From an uncultured Clostridia bacterium (GTDB lineage Bacteria; Bacillota; Clostridia; Christensenellales; Aristaeellaceae), in contig CAMNCR010000178.1 of NCBI GenBank assembly GCA_946534455.1, positions 1 through 13,105 of the forward strand: DNA of 13,105 nucleotides. The letters run 5' to 3'. Below, in pieces: positions 6,655 to 13,105 of the stretch. How positions within the stretch are numbered: the stretch's first letter is position 1; the number at the start of each line of letters is the position of its first letter. The notes under the pieces were generated by a model. The model ran no database searches. It was not told the origin of the DNA and saw nothing but the letters and a program-made list of their open reading frames with translations. Made by a program: the position numbers and the translations under genes.

Positions 6655-6723
6655 GCGTTTTTCAGATTTATATTACAATTCTGCGTCTTTTGTGTGACTT
6701 TTTTCTGCCCTGTGAAGACTTTG

Positions 6724-7812
6724 TTACTTCACCGGCGAGTAAAGCGGAGATCTGGGATTCGTGACCGTGATGGTTCCGGAGGTATAGCCCATCCGGATCA
6801 GCTCTGCCCGGACCAGCAGCATGCTCCTGAGCTTCGCATGCAGGTTCTCCTGGTTGCCCAGCACCACCGTAAACCCGTCCCGCGTCACCAGAAGGATCCC
6901 GGACGGATTGCTCACATCCGCCTCCTGAATGATCTCCGCGCATCCCAGCACCTTCATCTCCAGAAACAGGTTGGAAATCGCGGTCTGCTGCGCGGGCTGC
7001 GCCAGCATCAGCCTCTGACCCACCCGGCAGCCCGATCGGATATTCAGTCCCTTGAGCTGCACCAGGCCGCTCCTGATCCGCCGGAAGTCCGCCGTCTCCT
7101 GCTGCACCTGCTGTCCCTGAGCGTCCTGTCCTTCCTCAAACAGGCTTTCCGTTTCCGAGAGCACCATGCGGTTCTTATCCATCTGATAGAGAATACCGCC
7201 ATAGGTGAACCAGCAGCATTCCTCCCGTTCCCGGATGTTCAGCGTCACCTGATTGGGCAGGTTCTTCTTCAGATAACCGAACTGGAGGCGGTAATCCGAC
7301 TCGATGCGTTCCCGTACCTGTTTTTCGTTCAGCCTGATCATGCTGTCGCCCCAGTGAATGCCGCTGATCCGGATGATCTCTTCGGTGGAGATATCCCGGT
7401 TCCCGATCACCGTGATGGCCCGAACGCTGAACACGCCAAAGCGCAGAAACAGCAGCACCGCCGCCAGCGCGCCAATTCCCGCCAGCACGCGGGCTGCCCG
7501 CTGTTTTCCGGTGCTTCTTTTTTTCTTCTCCGGCCTTTTTTTCTCCCGCGCCGCCTGGGTGGTCTTCGGGCTGCTGCCCGTGTACTGGTAGCCCTGATAC
7601 TCCTGATTCCAGAAATCACCCATATGCTCGTTGACATTGGGGGATCGGCTGTCTCTCAGCTCCGGCGCGTCCTCCGGCTCATCGAAGGGGTTGCCGTTGG
7701 AGGGAGCGGGCCCGTACCAGGTGTTCCGCTGCCAGTCCCGCACGGGATCACCCGCGCTGCCCCGTCCGCCTCCGGCCGTCCGGCGGGTTTCATCCGTCTG
7801 GTTCTGCTGCAT
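6724..7812 (-). CDS. ftsQ: Cell division protein FtsQ/DivIB
   Basis: FtsQ (DivIB in Bacillota) is a single-pass membrane protein of the divisome that bridges early and late division proteins. The 362-residue sequence has a long polar cytoplasmic tail (1-104) rich in Gly, Pro, Gln and charged residues, with a Lys/Arg-rich stretch at 90-105. One membrane segment (about 107-124) and an extracytoplasmic POTRA domain (about 127-195: FSVRAITVIGNRDISTEEII) follow, then the beta domain (about 196-350). A Gln-rich insert, EGQDAQGQQVQQET, lies at 227-240. The start at 7812 has a GGGAGA site about ten bases upstream. The gap to murD is 29 bases, so it is the last gene of the mraZ-to-ftsQ run before the internal ftsA promoter. 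POTRA and position make the call firm; sequence conservation outside POTRA is low, as usual. Confidence 0.92.
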   Translation of the reverse strand: MQQNQTDETRRTAGGGRGSAGDPVRDWQRNTWYGPAPSNGNPFDEPEDAPELRDSRSPNVNEHMGDFWNQEYQGYQYTGSSPKTTQAAREKKRPEKKKRSTGKQRAARVLAGIGALAAVLLFLRFGVFSVRAITVIGNRDISTEEIIRISGIHWGDSMIRLNEKQVRERIESDYRLQFGYLKKNLPNQVTLNIREREECCWFTYGGILYQMDKNRMVLSETESLFEEGQDAQGQQVQQETADFRRIRSGLVQLKGLNIRSGCRVGQRLMLAQPAQQTAISNLFLEMKVLGCAEIIQEADVSNPSGILLVTRDGFTVVLGNQENLHAKLRSMLLVRAELIRMGYTSGTITVTNPRSPLYSPVK

Positions 7813-7841
7813 GTCGGATCGTCTCCCTGCTGGCTGCCAGA

Positions 7842-9221
7842 TCAGGCCTGCGCCTGCCGTGAGGTCAGCTGCTGAACGATTTCCTTAAAGACGCGGCCGC
7901 GCTCCTCATAGTCGCGGAACATGTCAAAGCTTGCGCACGCGGGGGAAAGAAGCACGTTCCACCCGGATTCCGTCAGATCACGGCTCATTTCCACCGCCTC
8001 CTTCATGCTGGACGCATGATAGATCCGGGTGTACCCCGCCCGCTCCAGGCTTTCCTCAATCTGCCTGGCGGTTTCGCCGATCAGCACCGTGCCCCGGATC
8101 AGCGGATTGCCCGCGATTTCCCTGGACAGCGGATCAAAGGAGGTATGCTTATCGTATCCGCCCAGGATCATGACGGTCGGACGGCTCATGGTCTGCACGG
8201 CCTTCAGGGTGGAATCCACGTTGGTGCCCTTGCTGTCGTTGATATATTCAACGCCGTCCAGCTCCCGCACGCTTTCAATCCGGTGCTCCACGCCCCGGAA
8301 GGTCCTCAGGCTGTGGCGGATCACCGGAATCGGAACCCGGCAGGCCGCCGCCGCGCAGACGGCGCCCAGCGCGTTTTCCAGGTTATGGGGACCGGGAATC
8401 CGGACCTCCTCCGCCCGGCAGACCTTTCTCTCCTCCCCGTCCAGGCGGAAGATAATATCTCCGTCCCGCACGAAGGCGCCTTCCCGCACCTCCCGGATCC
8501 GGCTGAACTTGAGCACATGGGACTTCACCTGGCGGCTCAGCCCCGTCAGCCCGGGATCATCCGCGTTGAACACGGCGTAGTCCTCGGCCGTCTGATTGCG
8601 GAACATGCGCATTTTCAGCTCGGTGTAGACCTCCATCGTGCCATGCCGATTCAGGTGATCCTCGGAAATATTGGTCAGGATCGCAATGTGCGGATGGAAG
8701 GTATCCGCCGTCTCCATCTGGAATGAGGAAACCTCGCAGACCACCGCGTCGTCCGCCTTGCTGATCAGCGCGGCCAGGGAGAACGGATAACCGATATTGC
8801 CCACAACATGGGTCACGCGGCCGCTGTTGCGGAAAATCTCCCCCAGCAGGGAAACGGTCGTGGTCTTGCCGTTGGTTCCGCTGACCGCGATCAGCTCCCC
8901 CTTGGCCAGCTGGGAAGCCAGCTCCAGCTCTCCGATCACGTAGATGCCCATCTCCCGGGCCTTCCGGACAAAGGGCGCATTTTCCGGGATTCCGGGAGAA
9001 ATGACCAGGCAGTCATGCCCTGCGAGCAGCTCCATCGCCCCGCGTCCGAAGCGGCGCTCCAGCTTCAGCCCTTCCAGAGGCTTGAGCTGGCTGCCCAGTT
9101 CATCCTCGGTCTTGCTGTCGTTCACGGTCACTTCAGCGCCGTATGCCCGCAGCAGCTGCGCCGCCGCGACCCCGCTTCTGGCCATTCCCACGACAAGAAC
9201 CTTTTTTCCTTCCCATTCCAT
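7842..9221 (-). CDS. murD: UDP-N-acetylmuramoyl-L-alanine--D-glutamate ligase MurD
   Basis: MurD is a cytoplasmic ATP-dependent ligase that adds D-glutamate to UDP-MurNAc-L-Ala, the second residue of the stem peptide. The 459-residue protein is normal length. It has the N-terminal nucleotide-sugar fold with VLVVGMARSG (8-17) and SPGIP (75-79), and the Mur ligase ATP loop GTNGKTTT (115-122). EVSSFQ (163-168) and TNISEDHLNRHGT (183-195) mark the central domain, and INDSKGTN with GGYDKH lies in the C-terminal region. No catalytic residue appears missing. The start at 9221 has a GGGGG site about eight bases upstream. It follows mraY with 24 bases between them and precedes ftsQ by 29, so it is co-transcribed. 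Confidence 0.98.
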   Translation of the reverse strand: MEWEGKKVLVVGMARSGVAAAQLLRAYGAEVTVNDSKTEDELGSQLKPLEGLKLERRFGRGAMELLAGHDCLVISPGIPENAPFVRKAREMGIYVIGELELASQLAKGELIAVSGTNGKTTTVSLLGEIFRNSGRVTHVVGNIGYPFSLAALISKADDAVVCEVSSFQMETADTFHPHIAILTNISEDHLNRHGTMEVYTELKMRMFRNQTAEDYAVFNADDPGLTGLSRQVKSHVLKFSRIREVREGAFVRDGDIIFRLDGEERKVCRAEEVRIPGPHNLENALGAVCAAAACRVPIPVIRHSLRTFRGVEHRIESVRELDGVEYINDSKGTNVDSTLKAVQTMSRPTVMILGGYDKHTSFDPLSREIAGNPLIRGTVLIGETARQIEESLERAGYTRIYHASSMKEAVEMSRDLTESGWNVLLSPACASFDMFRDYEERGRVFKEIVQQLTSRQAQA

Positions 9222-9245
9222 GCTGATACCCCCTGTTCCGAAATG

Positions 9246-10268
9246 TCAAGCCGAAGGCCCGGCACAGACCAGCAGAACCGCTATCAGGCTGCTGATCATG
9301 GTCACTCCGGCATACATGCTGACAATCTGCGTTTCCGAATACCCTTTTTTCTCAAAATGATGATGCACCGGGCTCATGAGGAAGATCCGCTTCCCGTGCG
9401 TCAGCTTGAAATAATAGCGCTGCAGAATCACGCTGAAGCTGCTGACGATCGGCATCAGGCAGGTGAGCACCAGCAGCACCTGCATCCGGGTCATCATGCC
9501 GATGCCCACCAGCGTGCCGCCGATGAGCATGCTGCCCGTATCGCCCATGAAGGTCTTCGCCGGATAGCGGTTGAACCGCAGGAAGCCGATGCATCCTCCG
9601 ATCAGCGCCGCGGACACGACCCCCGCCACCTCCGCCACGGCCGGATCGCACAGTTCGCGGATTCCGGGCAGAAGCAGCAGCAGCGCGCAGATCACCGCCC
9701 AGGCGCCCCCGCCGACCACCGTCACCGTGCTCAGCAGGCCGTCCAGGCCGTCCTGCAGATTGGTGCTGTTCACCATGAAGATGATCAGCAGCGTCATCAC
9801 CGGAATGTACCAGAAGCCCAGATCCCAGACCCGGTTCAGGACCGGAATCCAGATGCCGCTTCCCACCGCGGGCGATGCGTAGCAGTAGACGCTGAAGGCC
9901 GCGGCCACCAGCACCTGCCCGAGGATCTTCTGCATGGGCTGCAGTCCATCGTGGCGCTTTTTGACCGCCTTGATATAGTCATCCGCGAAGCCCACCGCCA
10001 TGCTCAGCAGCGCCACGCCCAGCAGCGGCCAGACCGGATCCGACAGCCCCCTCCAGGGCACCGGATGGCAGACGATCGCCGCCAGCACCACGCCCAGCGC
10101 GATCATCAGTCCTCCCATCACCGGGGTCCCCTGTTTTTTCTGGTGCGCCGGTCCCAGCTCATAGATCGTCTGGCCGAAATGCAGCTTCCGCAGATAGGCG
10201 ATCAGCCGGGGTCCGGTCAGCAGCGCGGCTCCCAGGGCGATCAGCATCGCCGCCATCATTCTGTACAT
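9246..10268 (-). CDS. mraY: Phospho-N-acetylmuramoyl-pentapeptide transferase MraY
   Basis: MraY is an integral membrane enzyme that transfers phospho-MurNAc-pentapeptide from UDP to undecaprenyl phosphate, making lipid I. The 340-residue protein has about ten membrane segments and the family blocks HQKKQGTPVMGG (42-53), DDY (96-98), NSTNLQDGLDGL (167-178), FMGDTGS (240-246) and SPVHHHFE (299-306). The key aspartates (96, 97, and the DGLDGL pair) and the histidine cluster are present. The third block usually reads NAVNLTDGLDGL, so the Thr to Gln change at residue 172 is unusual. The start at 10268 overlaps the end of murE by 13 bases, with GGGAGAG inside murE as ribosome site, which implies translational coupling. 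MurF, the usual gene between murE and mraY, is absent. Confidence 0.97.
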   Translation of the reverse strand: MYRMMAAMLIALGAALLTGPRLIAYLRKLHFGQTIYELGPAHQKKQGTPVMGGLMIALGVVLAAIVCHPVPWRGLSDPVWPLLGVALLSMAVGFADDYIKAVKKRHDGLQPMQKILGQVLVAAAFSVYCYASPAVGSGIWIPVLNRVWDLGFWYIPVMTLLIIFMVNSTNLQDGLDGLLSTVTVVGGGAWAVICALLLLLPGIRELCDPAVAEVAGVVSAALIGGCIGFLRFNRYPAKTFMGDTGSMLIGGTLVGIGMMTRMQVLLVLTCLMPIVSSFSVILQRYYFKLTHGKRIFLMSPVHHHFEKKGYSETQIVSMYAGVTMISSLIAVLLVCAGPSA

Positions 10269-11755
10269 GCAGGCTCTCCCTCTTCCTTTCCGCCCTTCTG
10301 CAGCTTCATCTCCAGCAGCAGTTCGCTGACGATCACCTTTTCATCGAAGGGCCGCTTGATGCCCATAATCTCCTGATACGTTTCATGGCCCTTGCCCGCC
10401 AGCACGATCACATCCCCGTCCTCCGCCATTTCCAGCGCGTGACGGATGGCCTCCCGCCGGTTTTCAATCACCTCGTAGGGCTTCCCCGTGGGCTTGATCC
10501 CCTTTTCGATGGCGGCCAGGATCACCAGGGGGTTTTCCGTACGCGGATTGTCGGAGGTCAGGATACAGTAATCCGCCAGCCTGCCGCCGATATTGCCCAT
10601 CATCGGACGCTTGCCCTTATCCCGGTCCCCGCCGCAGCCAAACACCGCAATGACCCGCCTCCGGGTAAACTGTCTCACCGTCCGGAGAATATTTTCCAGG
10701 GCATCCGGAGAATGGCTGTAGTCGAGAATCACCTTGAAGGGGGTTCCCGTCTGCAGCATTTCAATCCGCCCGGGCACCCGGGTGACGGCCTCCAGCCCTT
10801 CCTTCACCTGCTCCAGCCCGATCCCCATGATCAGCGCGCAGCTCGTCGCCGCCAGCGCGTTGTAGACGTTGAACATGCCTGTCATGTGCATATGCACCGC
10901 GATTTCATGCATGCTGTGCAGCTGAATGGTAAAGTGGACGCCCTCCTCCGTAATTTCAATATCCCTGGCGAAAACATCCGCATCCACGCAGATGCCGAAG
11001 GTCATGTTCGGGATCGTCAGATCCTGCCGGATTTTTTCAGAGGTTTCGTCGTCCGCGTTCAGGGCTGCGTTTTTCACCATTCCGCCGGTAAAGAAATGCT
11101 TCTTCGTTTCAAAATACCGCTCCATGGTGTAGAAGTAGTCCAGATGATCCTGACTCAGGTTGGTATAGCAGCCCGCTTCAAAGGACATGCCGTCCAGCCG
11201 GTTCATGTCGATGGCGTGGGCGCTGACCTCCATGCAGACGACCTGAACGCCTTCGTCCCGCATCAGCCGGAGGGTTTTCTGCAGGTCGATGGGATCCGGG
11301 GTGGTCAGCTTGCTGTCCAGATGGCGATCACCGATGACGCTTCCCGTCGAGCCGATGATCCCGCATTTCAGGCCGGCCTTTTCGCAGATGCTCTTGAGCA
11401 GATAGGTGGTGGTGGTCTTTCCCTTCGTCCCGGTAATCCCGATCATGCGCATCTCCCGGGAGGGATTGCCATAGAAGTTTTCGGCAATCCGGGCCATGGC
11501 TGCGCGCCCGTCGTTGACGAGCACCTGGGGCACGGGCAGATCCAGAAAGCGCTCGACCACCAGGGCGGAGCACCCGTTTTCCACCGCCTCCCAGGCGTAA
11601 TCATGCGCGTCAAACCTGGCGCCGACGATGCAAAAAAACAGACCGGCGTCTGTTTTGTCCCGGCTGGAGGAGGTGATCTCCCGGACATCCGTCTCCATGT
11701 CGCCGCGGGTTTCGGTCACGTAGGGAACATTCTGCACGAGTTCTTTCAGCGTCAT
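10256..11755 (-). CDS. murE: UDP-MurNAc-tripeptide synthetase MurE, meso-diaminopimelate type
   Basis: MurE adds the third residue of the stem peptide to UDP-MurNAc-L-Ala-D-Glu. The 499-residue protein is standard length. Motifs seen are SSSRDKTDAGLFFCIVGARFDAH-type N-terminal binding region (about 29-51), the ATP loop GTKGKTTT (109-116), EVSAHAIDMNRLDG (176-189), TNLSQDHLDY (198-207) and the probable carbamoylated Lys218. The C-terminal GCGGDRDKGKRP (373-383) and DNPRTENP (402-409) follow. DNPR is the known signature of enzymes that use meso-diaminopimelate, whereas lysine-type enzymes have a different sequence there, so direct meso-DAP cross-linking is expected. The start at 11755 has AAAGGA a bit far upstream (about 13 bases), so the site is less than ideal. 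It overlaps mraY at its end, and 71 bases separate it from the FtsL-like gene. Confidence 0.97.
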   Translation of the reverse strand: MTLKELVQNVPYVTETRGDMETDVREITSSSRDKTDAGLFFCIVGARFDAHDYAWEAVENGCSALVVERFLDLPVPQVLVNDGRAAMARIAENFYGNPSREMRMIGITGTKGKTTTTYLLKSICEKAGLKCGIIGSTGSVIGDRHLDSKLTTPDPIDLQKTLRLMRDEGVQVVCMEVSAHAIDMNRLDGMSFEAGCYTNLSQDHLDYFYTMERYFETKKHFFTGGMVKNAALNADDETSEKIRQDLTIPNMTFGICVDADVFARDIEITEEGVHFTIQLHSMHEIAVHMHMTGMFNVYNALAATSCALIMGIGLEQVKEGLEAVTRVPGRIEMLQTGTPFKVILDYSHSPDALENILRTVRQFTRRRVIAVFGCGGDRDKGKRPMMGNIGGRLADYCILTSDNPRTENPLVILAAIEKGIKPTGKPYEVIENRREAIRHALEMAEDGDVIVLAGKGHETYQEIMGIKRPFDEKVIVSELLLEMKLQKGGKEEGEPACTE

Positions 11756-11810
11756 CTTACCATCATTCCTTTGTATCTTGGTTCCTGCCTGCCGTCAGAG
11801 AACACGAAAT

Positions 11811-11836
11811 GGGAGACTGCGTTCTGTCAGTCTCCC
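11811..11836 (-). other. Hairpin at the ftsL-murE junction
   Basis: GGGAGACTG (11811-11819) and CAGTCTCCC (11828-11836) make a perfect 9-bp stem with an 8-base loop that overlaps the ftsL-like stop codon. On the minus strand it is followed by ATTTCG, which is too poor in Ts for a strong terminator. It could be a weak terminator, an attenuator or an RNA processing point, so murE may be partly uncoupled from mraZ-ftsL transcription. Confidence 0.5.
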
Positions 11837-12432
11837 TGCGCGGAGGCCAGCCGGTTCCCCGGCGGATCCGCCGGATCCTTCGGGGACTCCATCACGGTGA
11901 GTATCGCGTTTTCGGGCGCGGTCAGCCAGACCGTTCTGGCGCGGTCAGAGGCAACCATGTTCAGCTTGACCGCTTCCGTGCACACATTCACATCCTCTGA
12001 CTGATAGGCCAGCTCGGCCTGCATGCGTTCATTCTTCTGCGCGACAGCCTCGATTTTACTGTTGAGCCTGGCCACGGAGCGGTTGCCCACTCCGATGCCG
12101 ACCACCTGAATCAGCAGCACGAGCACCAGCAGCGCCGCGATTCCCGCCAGCAGCCCCCAGGCCACATCCCAGCGGATGCCGTCGCCCGTGAAAAGCCCGG
12201 CGCGCGGCTGGGTCTCCTCAATCACGCGGAACCTGCCGCTGGGAGACACTGCCTGCCGCGCCGTCCAGTCCTGCACCTGATAATCCGAAGAGAGCGTCGC
12301 CGAACAGGTCATCCGCTGGCGGCGAAGATCCGCAAGCTGCTGTCGGGAATCCGGACGCCGGTCTCCCCGCGCGTGCCACGCCACAGCCACATCCTGCAGC
12401 CTGCGCCCCGCGCGCAATGCCATATCCTGCAT
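11827..12432 (-). CDS. FtsL-like single-pass divisome protein
   Basis: This 201-residue protein sits where ftsL lies in dcw clusters. Residues 1-88 are polar and Arg/Gln-rich, a predicted membrane segment lies at about 91-113 (VAWGLLAGIAALLVLVLLIQ core), and the extracytoplasmic part begins with a heptad-like stretch (about 117-147: RLNSKIEAVAQKNERMQAEL). It ends with a short Pro/Asp-rich tail. This topology (N-in, one membrane pass, coiled coil) is that of FtsL/DivIC proteins, which pair in the division complex. FtsL sequences are too variable for a firm call by eye, and typical FtsL is about 100-130 residues with a short cytoplasmic tail, so the 90-residue tail is odd. The start at 12432 follows a perfect AAAGGAGG. 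The gap to mraZ is 42 bases, and the gene for the usual next member, ftsI/spoVD, is missing. Confidence 0.72.
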   Translation of the reverse strand: MQDMALRAGRRLQDVAVAWHARGDRRPDSRQQLADLRRQRMTCSATLSSDYQVQDWTARQAVSPSGRFRVIEETQPRAGLFTGDGIRWDVAWGLLAGIAALLVLVLLIQVVGIGVGNRSVARLNSKIEAVAQKNERMQAELAYQSEDVNVCTEAVKLNMVASDRARTVWLTAPENAILTVMESPKDPADPPGNRLASAQGD

Positions 12433-12474
12433 CCGATTCCTCCTTTCCTTTCAGCTTGCGTTTCTCTTATATCT

Positions 12475-12999
12475 TCAGGGCTCCTGCTTCTCGAGCCCCG
12501 CGATCATGTTCAGCAGATCCGGCAGCTCATCCCGGAAGCTCTTCCAGGCATCCGCGCCGGCCGCGCTGGCGACGATCCGGATATGATCGTTGGCGCCCGT
12601 GATATCCACATCCCGCTCCTCCCCGAGAATCTTCTGGCGGATATTGGCCGGAAGCAGAATTCTGCCCTGCCCATCGCAGGACTGTCCGTCATAGCTCAGC
12701 GCATAAAAATGCTCCAGATACCGGTTCAGCGCCGGGTTCAGATGTCCCAGCTTTTCATAGCTTTCATTTCTCTTTTCCCACATGGCGGTCGGATAGACCG
12801 CAATGGACTGGAAATCAAAGGAGGGCGCCAGGCAGAAGGTCTCTCCCAGCTTATCCCGGAAGCTCTGGGGGATGACCAGGCGGCCCTTGTTGTCCAGGCT
12901 GTGAGAGAAGGAGCCTACAAAGCGGAAGGTTCGCGTTTTCACCTGCTCTGCGCCGGAGGCTGCTTCTGGAGACAGAGATTGCGGTTCCCGATCTGCCAC
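12475..12999 (-). CDS. mraZ: MraZ transcription regulator and dcw cluster leader
   Basis: MraZ is an AbrB-like DNA-binding protein that forms rings and represses its own dcw operon in several bacteria. Two MraZ repeats are seen: SFSHSLDNKGRLVIPQSFR, with the DxxxR signature (DNKGR, 36-40), and LSYDGQSCDGQGRILLPANIR, with its second copy (DGQGR, 109-113). The start is uncertain. The open frame reaches a GTG at 13074, but that codon overlaps the -10 box of the best promoter. The GTG at 12999 follows GAGAAGGGGG at a suitable distance and is preferred here (174 residues). A GTG at 12939 would give a 154-residue protein closer to family length but lacks a good ribosome site. The first 26 residues are therefore a probable extension. 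It precedes the FtsL-like gene by 42 bases, with no rsmH between. Confidence 0.9.
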   Translation of the reverse strand: MADREPQSLSPEAASGAEQVKTRTFRFVGSFSHSLDNKGRLVIPQSFRDKLGETFCLAPSFDFQSIAVYPTAMWEKRNESYEKLGHLNPALNRYLEHFYALSYDGQSCDGQGRILLPANIRQKILGEERDVDITGANDHIRIVASAAGADAWKSFRDELPDLLNMIAGLEKQEP

Positions 13000-13008
13000 G
13001 ATGTCTGC

Positions 13009-13062
13009 CCCCTTCTCTTCCACTTTTCCCCAAAAATTGGGATATTCTCCCCTTTTTCCCCA
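13009..13062 (-). promoter_or_regulatory. Probable MraZ operator: GGG boxes in 10-bp phase
   Basis: On the minus strand, 4-base boxes begin at 13062 (TGGG), 13052 (GGGG), 13032 (TGGG), 13022 (TGGA) and 13012 (GGGG), all multiples of 10 apart; the 13042 slot reads TCCC. MraZ proteins are known to bind direct (T)GGG repeats with roughly 10-bp spacing near mraZ promoters. The repeats cover the predicted transcript start, and the last one lies within the Shine-Dalgarno stretch for the GTG at 12999. Site assignment is by pattern only. Confidence 0.62.
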
Positions 13063-13064
13063 CA

Positions 13065-13093
13065 AATGTAGCACACATCTTTTTAAACTTCAA
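13065..13093 (-). promoter_or_regulatory. Promoter of the dcw cluster (TTGAAG-17-TACATT)
   Basis: On the minus strand TTGAAG (13088-13093) and TACATT (13065-13070) are separated by 17 bases, each matching the sigma-A consensus at four of six positions. The predicted start near 13058 lies within the GGG-box array. The -35 is overlapped by a palindrome at 13089-13102. Confidence 0.6.
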
Positions 13094-13102
13094 GACCTTG
13101 AA
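13089..13102. repeat. 14-bp palindrome over the mraZ -35 box
   Basis: TTCAAG (13089-13094) and CTTGAA (13097-13102) are perfect inverted arms around two bases. The right part coincides with the -35 hexamer of the mraZ promoter on the minus strand, so it could be a binding site for a dimeric regulator. The window ends three bases later, so its wider context is unseen. Confidence 0.45.
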
Positions 13103-13105
13103 CCG

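Noticed and set aside
11756..11826. A promoter for murE (CTGACG-17-TACAAA)
   Set aside because: Both hexamers are weak, and the predicted start would fall at or after the ribosome site, leaving no usable leader.
8808..12004. Other long plus-strand frames opposite murD, mraY and murE (8808-10376, 10385-12004)
   Set aside because: They mirror well-supported minus-strand genes with intact catalytic motifs and lack any family signature.
1..13105. Mobile elements, CRISPR arrays, tRNA, rRNA or toxin-antitoxin modules
   Set aside because: No transposase, integrase, direct-repeat array, cloverleaf or toxin-like pair was seen on either strand.

Overview
The window looks like a chromosomal segment of a GC-rich, low-redundancy Bacillota (Firmicutes), most likely a Clostridia-type anaerobe. 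The clues are the MraZ-led division and cell wall (dcw) cluster, a DivIB/FtsQ-type protein, a riboflavin ECF transporter S component behind an FMN riboswitch, a PaaK-type ligase paired with a tandem ACT protein, consistent purine-rich Shine-Dalgarno sites and clean sigma-A style promoters. The genus cannot be read from the sequence. MurE carries the DNPR motif expected of a meso-diaminopimelate-adding enzyme.

Layout. 1-486 (minus): the N-terminal part of Tex, cut by the window edge, with its promoter at 533-561. 726-2482 (plus): a divergent two-gene unit, a phenylacetate-CoA ligase family enzyme and a small tandem ACT-domain protein, with a promoter at 641-670. 2665-2892 (plus): an orphan 75-residue protein with its own promoter, a hairpin at the predicted transcript start and a strong bidirectional terminator. 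2945-3816 (minus): ribU with a near-consensus promoter and an FMN riboswitch. 3852-3880: the terminator of ftsZ. 3893-13070 (minus): the dcw cluster, in transcription order mraZ, an ftsL-like gene, murE, mraY, murD, ftsQ, then a separate promoter, ftsA and ftsZ.

The dcw genes work together. MurD and MurE add D-Glu and the third residue to UDP-MurNAc-Ala, MraY moves the finished muropeptide onto undecaprenyl phosphate, FtsQ and the FtsL-like protein belong to the membrane divisome, and FtsA anchors FtsZ filaments. The cluster is notably reduced: rsmH, ftsI/spoVD, murF, ftsW, murG and murC, usual members of full clusters, are absent from their normal places.

The best candidates for a second look are regulatory. 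They are a 10-bp-phased set of GGG boxes (probable MraZ operator) over the mraZ transcript start, a palindrome over the mraZ -35 box, a bulged stem-loop just ahead of the ftsA ribosome binding site, and a 9-bp hairpin at the ftsL-murE junction. No mobile element, CRISPR array, tRNA, rRNA or clearly novel multi-gene system is visible. Apart from these points the region is ordinary core chromosome.
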